From positions 31,124,001 through 31,188,000 of the forward strand of contig CM114271.1 of assembly GCA_050084515.1 (NCBI GenBank): DNA of 64,000 nt. Reading direction: 5' to 3'. The notes beneath the pieces were generated by a model, which was not told the DNA's origin, searched no databases, and saw nothing but the letters and a program-made list of their open reading frames with translations. How positions within the stretch are numbered: the stretch's first letter is position 1; each line of letters starts with the position of its first letter. A program made the position numbers and the translations under genes. Of this stretch, positions 26,574 to 37,269 are shown piece after piece. This DNA is from Blasia pusilla (taxonomy: Eukaryota > Marchantiophyta > Marchantiopsida > Blasiales).

Positions 26574-26870
26574 TGTTGTGCGAATACACATCGCTGCCAA
26601 CAGACATCGGCTGTCAAGCACACACATGTCTAAGATCCATCTAGGTATGAATCCTAACATCTCTACACATGATCGACTAGACAACCCCAATCGCCTCCCT
26701 AGCTGGCGGTTAGGTCCCTCTAACTCTACATAGCCTACAAAACAAGTCTAAATGCTACGCACCTTTTCGGTGCTAAGTTCTAGATCATGAGGTCGGATGC
26801 TATGTCGCCCCATTGTTAGTCACCTTCCTGCAATCCATAACATCAAGAGTCATCTTGTAATCTACCTATG
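26574..26870. other. Region between PHD finger and 3' LTR
   Basis: The first 117 bp repeat 25,828-25,943 ('cgaatacacatc', 'catgtctaagatccatcta', 'gactagacaacccc'). The rest matches sequence just downstream of the second PHD finger (near 60,870), so it is ordinary element 3' sequence. Confidence 0.6.
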
Positions 26871-29671
26871 CCACCTATGTACATCTACGACAAAGTCAAC
26901 GTCCCTGAGGAACCAAGTCAAGAGGCGGCATCAAACACGATATATGCCATCCTCGAGAACACCCATCACAAACTAGCATCGTGGCTGTGCCTCTGGCAGA
27001 CCCACACAATATGCATCTCAAGCCTGCAAGAACAACTTCCAAGCTCGGATCAATCCTCCCATCTACGTTCGAAAGATGACATGGCGCACCATTACGCACA
27101 TGATCTTTCCAAACCCTTACGACCCTCTAAAACAAGGACTCTAGAAGGTAAAATCTCTCGCACTCGTAGAATAGTGTGTCTCGCCTTCACGTCCAATGTT
27201 GTCAACATTTTCTGCTATAGGTAGACATAATCTCCAAGATGGAATTGCCGAATCCTTTGTCAATAGCCTCCTCCACGCGTAGTTGCGTACCTTAGAGTAT
27301 CGCGATCCTCAGCGATAGCCAGGTTCTCAAACGACATAAGCATGACTCTTCAAAAGAGCTCAGCCCGTCAAAACAAGCTCGCATCCGTACGTCTGGATCG
27401 TCGAGGTCAAGTACCTCAACCACATCTCATCGAATCTACGATGGTAACTCTCGCTCTCTCTCATAGAGCAAGAAATACATTGAAAATGATGCCAAGGATG
27501 CCTGTCGACTGAAGAGGTAATCCATTGCCAACCACGCCAACTGTAGGTCCCAATCTCCCAAGTGTCCTCTCTGCAGTCCATACTTGCGCAATCCTCTCTA
27601 CACCATCCGCACAACTCTCTATGCCAAACCATCTGCCTGCGGATGATCTTGATAAGTCGTACGATGATCTATCAGTGCCTAATCACACAAGGCCTAAAAA
27701 GTCACCCCTAAACTCAGTACCCTGGTTTATCAACACCTCTGCTGGTACGCCGAAATGACTAAGCACTCTATCAAGAAATGCATAAGCCGCTCCCTCACTC
27801 AACCTATCCGGCAACACTACCAACTCAATCCACTTGGAGAAGTGCTCCACCATGAACAACACGTATTGACTATGGCGTCCCATCAATGGTAAAGGCCCTG
27901 CAAAGTCTATACTCCAACGATACCCTAATCCCATGATTGATAAAGGATGCAAGTGTGGTGTCGGAGCATTAAAAAATGCCCGCACTCTATCACATACAAT
28001 GCATCTCGCTACAAACTACTAACCATCAGTCTATATACCATGCCACCAATATTGAATCTGAATCAAGCTATACATACAGTTGACTCCGAAATTCCCTAAC
28101 TCCTCGTGAGCATATCTCACGACTTGTGCTCGTTGCAAAGGATGCGGTATCATCCGCACTCATCCATCCTCCCAAACTTGAAGCATATGCATCCCCTCCC
28201 ACCTAAACCAGCCTCCTGGCTCATTGTAGGACTCAATCCTGCTCTCTAGTACCACTGTGCTTGCTAAGACACTAGTGCCCATGTACTCCAAGACCATCTC
28301 ATCGTCATGGATGTCTCCAGTCCATGTTAATTGCTCACTAGCATCTGGATCTAAGGACTCACCATCCAACCTCCCTCTTGGAGTGAATGCCTCTTGCTGA
28401 CTTGACATGGCCAACCGACACAAAAAGACGGATGCGTACCAACTTGGAACCATCTCCTCATCACTCTCACCATGCCACCACACTCCTATCGCATCGCTCT
28501 CGCTCGTGCATGGGTTACGGATTAACCTGTCCGCATCTTGGTTCAGATGTCTTGGGCGATGGACAACCTGAAAATCATATTCCTACAACAGGAGTGACCA
28601 TCTAGCAAGCTTCCGTATAAGCTTGTCAGACTCCATCAACCATCTGAGTGGCAGATGATCAGTGATGAGCATGAAAGGGTTCCCGAACAAATAACATCTG
28701 AAATAGGTCACTCCCTACATTGCAACTAAGCACTCCCCCTCATAAGAATTATACTTCGCCTCCGCAAAGTTGTTCAAGCGGCTCGCATATGCCACTATAA
28801 ACTTCTTCCCCTCATCATCTCTCTAAGTGAGCACCACTCCTAACCCCAACATATTCCAGTCCATATGTAATTGGAACGGACGACAATACATAGGTCTCCT
28901 AAAAAATGGGCGAAGACGTCAACCTGTCCTTGAGCTCTTGAATGCTCGCTCCTGATCATCTCCAAAAAACCACTCCTAGTCCAATCTAGTCAGCAAAGTC
29001 AGTGCCTTTGCAATCGCACTAAAGCCCTTCATATACCGTTGGTAGTAGTTCGCCAATCCCATGAAAGCTCGAACTCGACTCACATCTGTAGGGCGGGGAA
29101 TGCGCGCTATGGCCTCCACCTTTGTTGGTTGAACTCCAATACCCCTTGGATAAACGGTGTGTCCAAGGTACTCAATCTGGTCATGGAAGAACCTACACTT
29201 GTCTGGATATAAATTCAGCCCATGTAACTGCAATTGTCAAAACACCTCCTCCATATGTCTCTCATGCTCCTCAACGGTAGCACTGAAGAAAATAATGTCA
29301 TCGATGTAACATCTCGCATAATTCAAACTAGCCAAAATCCCATCCATAACTTGCTGAAAGCCCGCAAGGCATTCTTCAACCCAAACGGTAAGAATCGCCA
29401 CTGGTACAAACAATCCTTCCCGAAAGGATCTATCCCCCAAAATGTTGTCTTCTCCCTGTCCTCCACTCGGATGGTCAACTGATGATAGCCAGCATTGAGA
29501 TCCAAACAATTTAAGATCCTTGCATGCCCCACCGCATCAAAGATCTCCTCGGGAGTAGGCATAGTATAGCGATCGGCCTTCGTATGCCGATTAATAGGAT
29601 GATAATCCCCACAAATCCGCCTATCGGCCCATTGGCCATGTATATCCTTCTTTGTCGGCATAAAGAGTTAG

Positions 29672-30927
29672 TGTGTAAACTCCTTCCTCGTTAAGTGTTA
29701 GATAGAGTTTTATTAGTATTAAGTAAATTAGCTTAAGAAAAGGAAATTCCCATGTTTAAACCTCTTTATGGTGCCTCTTTTATGCGCGCCCAACTTTAGG
29801 AAAAGAGGTAATAAATAAAAGATGACTTTATAAAAGTAAAGTAGTGAGGTTGGTGTTTTAATGAAAAGAAAAAATAGTCTTGGTTGGTGACTAGGTTAGT
29901 TGGGGTAATTTGGAAAATATCATGTGGGTAAAAGAGGATATTTTGGAAGAGATAAGAGGAAATCTACTTATGTCAAAATATGATTGGTTAAGCCTTGAGA
30001 GGAAGCCATGTGGCACAAGATAAGATTAGCTCTATTTCGTATTCTTGGGGATCCCTTGGGAGTATATAAAGAGGAGGGACATTCAAGGGTTCATCACATT
30101 CTATTCCACATCTTGAGTCTCTCGTGTCATTCTTGAGTGTATGGCTTTGGGATTGCTTGCTCTTCCAATGAGAGTGGATCACCCCTCTTGGAGAGTAACT
30201 TGACCATGGTCTATTCTTTGAGAGGTTTCTAGAGTGTGGTGTGTGTGTGGAGATGAGAGGCTTGTCACCTTAGAGGATTTTAGTCATACTAAAATAGTGA
30301 ATGTTTTGGCTTGTTACTTTCCCAATCAGAGTGGATTACGCCTCTTGGGGAAATAGTTCCGTCAAAACCCATTCTTGAGGAGAGTAGAGAATGTCTATCA
30401 AGCACGAATAGGGGTGGAGCACGAGTTGTGCTCAAATTTCCTTTCCTCAATCCATACCATATCAAGATACTATTTGTAGATAGGCACTAGTTCAGTCGTT
30501 ATTTAGTTTATCACTTTGGGGAGGCGTTCATGAACCAGGTCATGCAATCTCCAACTCCGGTGATCCTTCCTATCGTCACATATGGAAGGACATGGGATTG
30601 TACTTTGTATGTCCTTATATAGTAATCCATGGATATCAATAGGCCTGCTCAAGTAGGGTTTAACACTAGTTGTGCTATCTTCCTCGTATACAAGCGTAAA
30701 ATAGTTTATAGGGATTTTATAGTTAGGAATTTCGGGGTCCGATGTTACGAAGAAGTGATCGCCTCAGCACTTCCATTTGTGATACCTGTCATGAGAGAAT
30801 GGAGAGTATACACAATAATTTTATATTGAAAAAGGAGAACTTCTCAGAGAGTTTATCTTGCATCGACCACGTTTGCCGCAGCTAAAAGACCTACCCTTAC
30901 TTAAAGAAAGGCTCTCGACACGACAGC
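29672..30927 (+). mobile_element. Repeat B, copy 1 (about 1.26 kb)
   Basis: Nearly identical to 46,293-47,546. It interrupts the RT lead-in of the PHD-gypsy pol. A 5-bp direct repeat GTTAG lies at 29,667-29,671 and 30,928-30,932, consistent with a target duplication, although some pol codons are missing at the junction. It contains a TATA-like 'tatataaa' at 30,063 followed by 'gaggaggg', so it could be an LTR or LTR-like unit, and two short coding modules (see 30,481-30,829). Confidence 0.75.
30481..30829 (+). CDS. Unknown two-module reading frame in repeat B, copy 1
   Basis: No known function. The first module (to 30,621) reads RYLVYHFGEAFMNQVMQS, then PVILPIVTYGRTWDCTLY. After a stop, the second (30,629-30,829) reads KRKIVYRDFIVRNFGVR, then VIASALPFVIPVMREWRVY. 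The modules align with each other (V.HFG/VRNFG, QVMQSPTPVILPIV/EVIASALPFVIPVM, and W...LY/W.VY), indicating an internal duplication. The same frames occur at 47,026-47,448. Confidence 0.45.
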
Positions 30928-31070
30928 GTTAGCCAAGTCTTGACTCATACTGTGAATCAAGGCTCGCTCCATGTCGGAATACCTGTAGGATCGTCGGAAG
31001 ATAGGAGTATCACTATCCAACTCGCGCACTTGATAGAAAGAGCCGCGCGCACTTGAACAAGCCGCGAAAT

Positions 31071-32262
31071 AGGAACCACATTTCCAATTCTTCCTCCATC
31101 CTCTCGCCGTGCTTGAAGAAGAGCCGCACCGCACTTGAGAATCCACGGAATGGGAACTCGATTTCCGATTCTTCTCTCCTTCCTCTGAACGCCGTGTTGA
31201 AACTGAGAGTATCGCCGATCTCACTTCTTGGGTCCGCACCAAAGGTAATCAGAACTTCAATTCTGATTGCCTCCTTCCTATCCTCTCCACCTTCTTATAG
31301 AGAAGACCCAAAAGTGAGGAGCGGAATGGGAACTAGAGTTCCAATTGCCTGCTTCCTATCCTCTCCACCTTCCTATAGAGAAGACCCATAAGTGAGGAGC
31401 GGAATGGAAACTAGAGTTCCGATTTCCACCTTCCTATCCTCTCCACCTTCCTGTAGAGAAGACCCACAAATGAGGAGCAGAATGGGAACTGAAGTTCCAA
31501 TTGCCTCCTTCCTATCCTCTCCACCTTCCTATAGAGAAGACCCACAAGTGAGGAGCGGAATGGGAACTGAAGTTCCAATTGCCTGCTCACTTCACTTTCC
31601 TACGCCGCCGCACTATGCCACGCCGTAGTAGTCAACTACAGTTGAGACGCTCCAATGTTCTCCAACTGAGACAGAATGGCACTTGAGTTCCAAATCCTCC
31701 TTACTTCCTTATCACTTCCATGCCAATCTCTGCTACGCCGTCGAGATGACCACCATGCAGTTAAACCACGCCTTGGCTCAACTATGCTTGAAATGGAACT
31801 TGAGTTCCAAATCCCTTTTGTAGCTCCTTGTCACCCTTGCCGCCCCGTGCCATGCCACGCCCTTAAGATGACTCAGCCCTTGTTGTTGAATCAGAACTTC
31901 AATTCTGATTCCCACTTTGCCGCTCTGCTCAGAATTGCCTCTTGGGAGGGCTCTGCTGAATCAAAACTTAAGTTCTCATGCCTCCCTCAACTCTACCAAC
32001 TCTGTGGCTAACAGTCCTAACTACACTCCACTAACGGCTCCAAACTAGTGCCACTAGTTCCTCCACTAGCGGCACCCAAACCTTTCTCAACCTCTCACCA
32101 AGGGAAAGCTATACCACGTAGCCTCTTCCTTGCCTTTCGTGAACCATGTTCATCAACAAGGGAAATCATAACTTCAGTTCCGATTGAATGAAGAGCTCTC
32201 CTCCTCCTCACTCCTTCTCACTTTTCCACAAAAGGGCTATCAGAACTTAAGTTCTGATGCCT
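31071..32262. repeat. Array of palindromic hairpin repeats
   Basis: About 13 variants of a 14-22 bp palindrome, such as ggaacttgagttcc, cagaacttcaattctg and a perfect atcagaacttaagttctgat near 32,239. The middle part (about 31,255-31,585) is a regular tandem repeat of about 78 bp with units carrying palindromes near 31,327, 31,405, 31,482 and 31,561. Outside it the spacing is irregular. Arms differ between copies but stay largely complementary. It lies where gag would be expected in the gypsy element. Confidence 0.8.
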
Positions 32263-32937
32263 TGCACAGCAGCTCCAACGCTACTCTCTTGCCCTTTCAC
32301 ACTGATGATCCGCTCATCTCAAGGAATCTATGTGGCTATGGGAAATCTTTTTGGAATATTTCTTAAATGAACTCCGTTTCCGGTCTCGATTTCAGAGTTG
32401 GATTCAAATTTTTGCGATCTTTCCAATTGCAAATTCAGCTCTCACAAAATCCCGCACAATCAAACACCATTGTGCCCTCCTTACATTTGCTTCTTGCTTG
32501 ATTCTCCCTTTGCCCAAAATTCATCCAATTTGATCCTTAATCAAGCATACCTCACTCAAAATTAGCAACGAAGTGCCCACGTACTTGCTGACTGGCCCAC
32601 CCTCAATCATGTCACAATTGACATTGATTTCCTCACCAAAATTGTCTCAAGAATTCCGTTCCTACAATCTGATCCTTAATTGCTCCACTCTTGAGCAACT
32701 CCACCAAGATTGAGAAGCCGCCCCCCTTCAAATCCTGTCAAATTTGTCGCATTGCACAGATTTCTCAATTCTGAACATCTCACTTCGATTTTAGCAATTC
32801 TTCTGCCCCATCTCCTCCCACATGGTCAGGATACACTAGCTTGCAATTCCTGCAAACCCCACAGCACCACAATTGTTCTCTACATCACATATTGAGTCCC
32901 ACGTTCTCTTCTATTGAGAACCAGTGTGCATATCCTT
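32263..32937. other. Leader region of PHD-gypsy copy 1
   Basis: Non-coding DNA between the palindrome array and the right-hand (5') LTR. I looked for a primer-binding site next to the LTR and found no convincing match to a tRNA 3' end. Confidence 0.4.
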
Positions 32938-33573
32938 AGGATATAAAGTTTAATACGCATAGTAAACTCTGATGAAATCTGCAATCGACCGTGCTTCATC
33001 CAAATAGCCATACTCATGATTCGGATACACACTGGTGTAACAACAAAAGAAAGTATACACAAGGATTCCCAAAATATGTGATCTTCCTTATTGATCGCTC
33101 CTAGTCCACTCTTCAAGAGAGAATCCAGGCTTAATACATGCAAACTACAGTGTATCACAAATCCCAACAAGGGTCTGCAATCCTAAGGAGATGAGCTCCA
33201 AATGAGTTTCATCCAAGATATATCCTCCTAAGCACCTCCATAGGTTACCTGTACACACAAGTCACCTCCCTCCTAGTAGGTCACTACCAATCTATAGTAC
33301 ACACATATATACTAGCTCCCCAACAACTACACATATGGTCCCCTCATGAGACCAACTACCAACTAACCCACGACCCCATAGATCCAAGTGGAGTCATACA
33401 AAGGTAGGAAGGTCAACCTCTCCAAGGTTGCCATTCCTCATAAAGGGAAGGGTGACCTACACTCGTAGGTCACTTCCTAAGAGCAGGTCACATATGACCT
33501 CTCAAAATAGGGGAGTGCAAGACCCCTTTAAGGCCTCGATACTATCTCGCCCTATGCCTCATCTATCATGACA
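32938..33573 (-). repeat. Right (5') LTR of PHD-gypsy copy 1
   Basis: Partner of 25,944-26,571. Similarity starts at 'atataaagtt' and ends at 'catgaca'. The two copies differ at many scattered sites, so the insertion is old. Confidence 0.8.
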
Positions 33574-35242
33574 TAAGAAAGTAGACACATCAATTATAGG
33601 GGTTTAGACATTAGTGATAATTGTAGTGAGATTAGAGATTTGATGTTTGATACCCTTTCTCTTTATCATGATTCAAGTGTTGAATATGATAATGGGCGTA
33701 ATTAGCGGATAGAGTATATATTGTGTATATTTATCATTGATATTCATACTCAAATAAAAAATTTGATGAAAAATATATTATATTCTCTACAAATTATGAA
33801 AACTCGCCATTTTTTTGTTTTTTTGTTTTATATATATATATGAAATTCTTTAAATATTATGACTTGTTGCAGACTTTGCAAGTTATGGCAAAGAAGAATA
33901 TGAGAAAAAAATATTTTATAAACCATGAGGCAACTTGAAGATAGTGATGGTGAGTAGTATGTTCCTCTTGGTGAAGAAGCACTTGAGCCTATGCCAAAAA
34001 ATCTTGAGTGAAGTGAAGTCTTACAAGTTTTGAGTGATGGCTTTGTTCCAACACATGTTTTTTATGAGGAGCTAGATAATAAGTACATAATTGTACCAAT
34101 TAAGGATGTAAGATGAGTGTTTGATGAGAGTGTATGAAGAGTTCTATCCACACTTATAGTAGAACCTATTAATTAATGTTTTATTATTGAGTTATCCCAA
34201 GGTAAGGAGGAAGAAGGAGATCCAGGTTCGACTAATGATTGTAATCCTTCCTTTGAGCTCATATCCTCTGGCCTTTGTGCAAGACGTTTGAGGTTTTTGG
34301 GTCTTGGATTCTTATGAGTGCTTATTTTTATGACTCTGATGACTCAAGTGAAATAAGTATTGCTGTGTCTCACTTCATAGTAGATTCATTGCCTTTCTGA
34401 AATATGAAATCTAAGAAACTTACCATTTTTTTATTCATAGCAATGTAATGGTCAAGTTCATATGTTCTTTGATTCCAAATATGTATGTTTATATTTATTT
34501 GTGAAATTTTTTTATCTTCCATAGAAATATTTGTCATAGGATTGATAAAGATCAAGCATCATAACAATATGGTAAAAGGTCTTTCAGTGATATTACAAAC
34601 TTTGAGGGTAATATGGATCTTGCATGTAAGAAGGCAGAAAAGGCATAGTATCAAAGGAAAAAGCGAGCATGTTAAGATTTTCCCTTTGTAACTCCTCCTA
34701 CATTTTCGACTATAACGTGTGCAAAGTAAGGATGTTCAACATTATTTTAATTTAAAGAGATCTAAATTTTCTGGGCATCTTATGGAAAAAAATATGTTCT
34801 TCCTTTATTTCTTATTTATTTTTAGTTTTTTTAGACATCCAGATCCATTGAACTCATGACGGCTATGTTAAATACATAAAGTTGCAAGAGCTCAAGGAAA
34901 AAGTTGAAGATATGGAATTTTAGATCGTAGGTATTATTCTATTTTTTCTTAGTATATCAATATTGGAATGATTGTGAATAATCTTGGCTTACTAAAATCT
35001 TTTCATTGTTTTTTTTTAGGCTAGTAGCAAATATATTGGATATGGTTTATCTAGCCTTCTAATGTTTTATTTATGTCATCTCCTATGTATGTTTCTATTC
35101 TGTGGCACTCCTTTCCTTTTTATTTCCATTAGTTTGTTTTTATTGATGTATTCTAACGTGTAAGTTACACGACATAATCCTTAATAACTTGTTTATTTTA
35201 GTCTTCCTATTCCTTCCAACCCTCAAAAATTAGATGACATGC
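33574..35242. other. AT-rich DNA, no recognised gene
   Basis: Homopolymer and AT-rich tracts (for example near 33,826-33,842) with no ORF of interest. Confidence 0.45.
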
Positions 35243-35250
35243 TTCGAGTT

Positions 35251-35552
35251 CATGGTCGCACAAAAACAGTCAAGTCTGGACATCTCCACTGACAAGGATT
35301 GTAAGAGGTGGGGCGTATACTTATAGTTCATGATAGAAGGTAGGGCAAGGGCGAGTGGGAAATAAGGGGGGAGGAAGTGGAGGTGAAGGGAGGAAAAAAC
35401 AAGAAATATTAAATATAAAACAAAAAAGCAAGTGAGAGAAAAAGAAAGAAGAGGAAGGTGGGGCCTATATGGACAAGTCCTTTCATAGGACGGACGTAAG
35501 TCCACGGACATGGATATGTTTGCGGACACGGACTTTGTCCACATTAACCTTG
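35251..35552. mobile_element. hAT-type MITE 2 (302 bp)
   Basis: Begins CATGGTCG and ends TAACCTTG, with the internal 'acggacttaag/gtccacggac' words of MITE 1. Flanks TTCGAGTT (35,243-35,250) and TTCAAGTT (35,553-35,560) match at 7 of 8 positions, consistent with an aged 8-bp target duplication. Confidence 0.82.
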
Positions 35553-35612
35553 TTCAAGTTGCACGAGATCAAATTCAAAGACAAAGGCATGTTGATTTGG
35601 TTGACCTTGCTG

Positions 35613-35925
35613 CAAGGTTGCATATAGACAAAGTCCGTGTCCGTGCGCGGATATGTCCATGTCGGTGGACTTATGTCCCTCCTTTACAAGGACTTGTCCA
35701 TGTGGGCCACATCCCCCCTCCTAATTGCCTTCGTGATCTACACTTTCTTGTTTCTTCTTCCTCCCACCTTCATTCCCTCGATCCCCTCTTATTGCCCCGC
35801 CCACCCTTGCCCCATGAATTATAATTTTGGGCTCCACCTTTTACAATCCATGTCCATGGACATATCCAAAGTTTTACGTCCATGTCCATCCTAGATACGG
35901 ACTTGTATATTTTTGTACAACCATA
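35613..35925. mobile_element. hAT-type MITE 3 (313 bp), opposite orientation
   Basis: Begins CAAGGTTG and ends CAACCATA; flanks CCTTGCTG (35,605-35,612) and CCTTGTTG (35,926-35,933) match at 7 of 8. It lies about 60 bp from MITE 2 and inverted to it, so the pair could form a long hairpin in a read-through transcript. Confidence 0.82.
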
Positions 35926-35933
35926 CCTTGTTG

Positions 35934-37265
35934 ATGTTGATAGTTGATGACCTTATGATTCTTCTCGAAGGATCATATTACATATGAAGACAATCCTAAT
36001 GTTGGGATGATTCCTTCCCCTATTAATGAAGCAGTGGCTCTTATGATTGCCACTAGAATTGATGACTTTGTTGTTGAAGATAATATGAGATACTTCTAAT
36101 TTTCTATATTGGACTTAAATTTTTTTCATATTTTAATTAACTAGGGTGCGGCCTAGGATTGCTAAGTTTGAAACGGGTCTCATAGGAGCGGAAACATGAG
36201 ATAAGAGAAGATGAATGAATCAATAAGGCATTGACATGAGGTAGATGGGTGCTATTGGAAGGCCTTTAATAAAGTGACCGCGCAACAATACGTTGGCTGC
36301 TGCTCCAACGTATTGAAGTTGGAATTTAAGGACACATCATTTGGGTAATAACATGTATTTATTATATGTAGTTGGTCATGGTATAGAGATGGCATTTTGA
36401 ATGTGTCTACATAGTTCACATTATTTGTCCTAATTATATTGTCACGAAACTGATTAAGATAGGAAGTTGATTTGCCTTTTGCGCTACATGGAGAACAATG
36501 GATGCGCAAGGTGGGGTGAAAGTTCTCTGCAAGTAGTAAATGGATACTAGTTATGTCGTAAGATTGAGGTTGTGCGACAGAGTAGCCTGTGTAGCACAAA
36601 GCTCAAATGGTATGTCATAGTATTTGATTTGGACAGGAAAGAATGAAAAGAAGGGCAACAACTTGATAGCTATGGTGGAAATCCACAAGTGGGAGTTTGT
36701 GCTAGGAAATCTGCAATCTGAAATATAGAATGGACATATGGACATTTACTGTGAATTTCTTGTATTAACAAACAACGAAAAATTCAGTGGAGTGTGTTGG
36801 ATAGAATGATGTGTGTATAGAGATCCCTTCATGAGCTTGCTGCTCTCAAAGCATGGAATGGGCAAGCATTGAGATGAAAAAATCCGGAAAAGAGATTGCA
36901 AGAGTCAGCAGAATCCTGAGAATCCTAACACACTAGCATTTGGAGGACATACTGGAGTAGAAATGAAGAGATTTTGGAAATATGTTTCTTTTTATATGTC
37001 GGATTCAAAATTGTGACAAAATGAAGTTTTGATATAGACTGAAATGGTCAAGCTAATGCTCATTGTAAAAGTGGATACATATATCTGAATATGATGTAAT
37101 TGATAATGGGCATGTAGGTCTAGCAAGCGATGGACTAGCTGGTGAGGTAGTTGTGGTAATTGAACTAGCTGAGCATGAGCAGGAGCAGGAGCAAGAGGCT
37201 AACTATGGCCTAAGAAGAGATATAATAATGGAAGCTTGAAGAATAAGCTTAATATCCTTGTCTAT
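35934..37265. other. AT-rich DNA, no recognised gene
   Basis: No supported ORF. This is where the 3' end of the minus-strand Helitron might lie. A CTAG preceded by a short stem occurs near 36,145, but it is not good enough to call as a terminus. Confidence 0.35.
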
Positions 37266-37269
37266 ATAT

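Larger units (their letters stand above)
26871..31040 (-). pseudogene. PHD-gypsy pol: RT, RNase H, integrase and C-terminal PHD finger
   Basis: Read leftward on the minus strand. About 31,040-30,929: FRRSYRYSDMERALIHS, the usual lead-in to RT, cut by repeat B. 29661-28976: MPTKKDIHGQW, ICGDYHPINRHT, LDLNAGYHQLTIR, YIDDIIFFSAT and YLGHTVYPRGIGVQPTKVEA. About 28,900-28,540: RNase H remnant with several stops. About 28,110-27,683: integrase with a C..C zinc element, SIDFAGPLP and INQGTEF, where the second catalytic Asp is now Asn. About 27,320-27,150: FENLAIA, DTLRYATTRGGGY. 27,030-26,871: PHD finger CILCGSARG, MLVCDGCSRGWHISC, with the Trp before the last C..C now TGA. Many stops replace Gln or Trp. 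The PHD finger occupies the position that a chromodomain holds in chromoviruses. Confidence 0.88.
25944..33573 (-). mobile_element. PHD-finger Ty3/gypsy retrotransposon, copy 1
   Basis: Minus-strand element bounded by two similar repeats of about 630 bp (25,944-26,571 and 32,938-33,573). Internal order on the minus strand: non-coding leader, palindromic repeat array, pol start, B insertion, RT, RNase H, integrase, PHD finger. I see no gag or protease, so it is either a deletion derivative or its 5' half has been replaced. Terminal TG (minus sense 'tgtcatg') is visible at the LTR 5' ends; the other end is not a clean CA. Confidence 0.8.

Noticed and set aside
31258-31590. CRISPR-like array of spaced palindromes
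   Set aside because: Repeats are degenerate, spacers are themselves repeated at 78 bp, and the genome is eukaryotic.
36130-36160. Candidate Helitron 3' terminus (CTAG with a small stem)
   Set aside because: The stem overlaps the terminal CTAG instead of lying about 10 bases upstream, and no matching 5' TC end could be paired with it.
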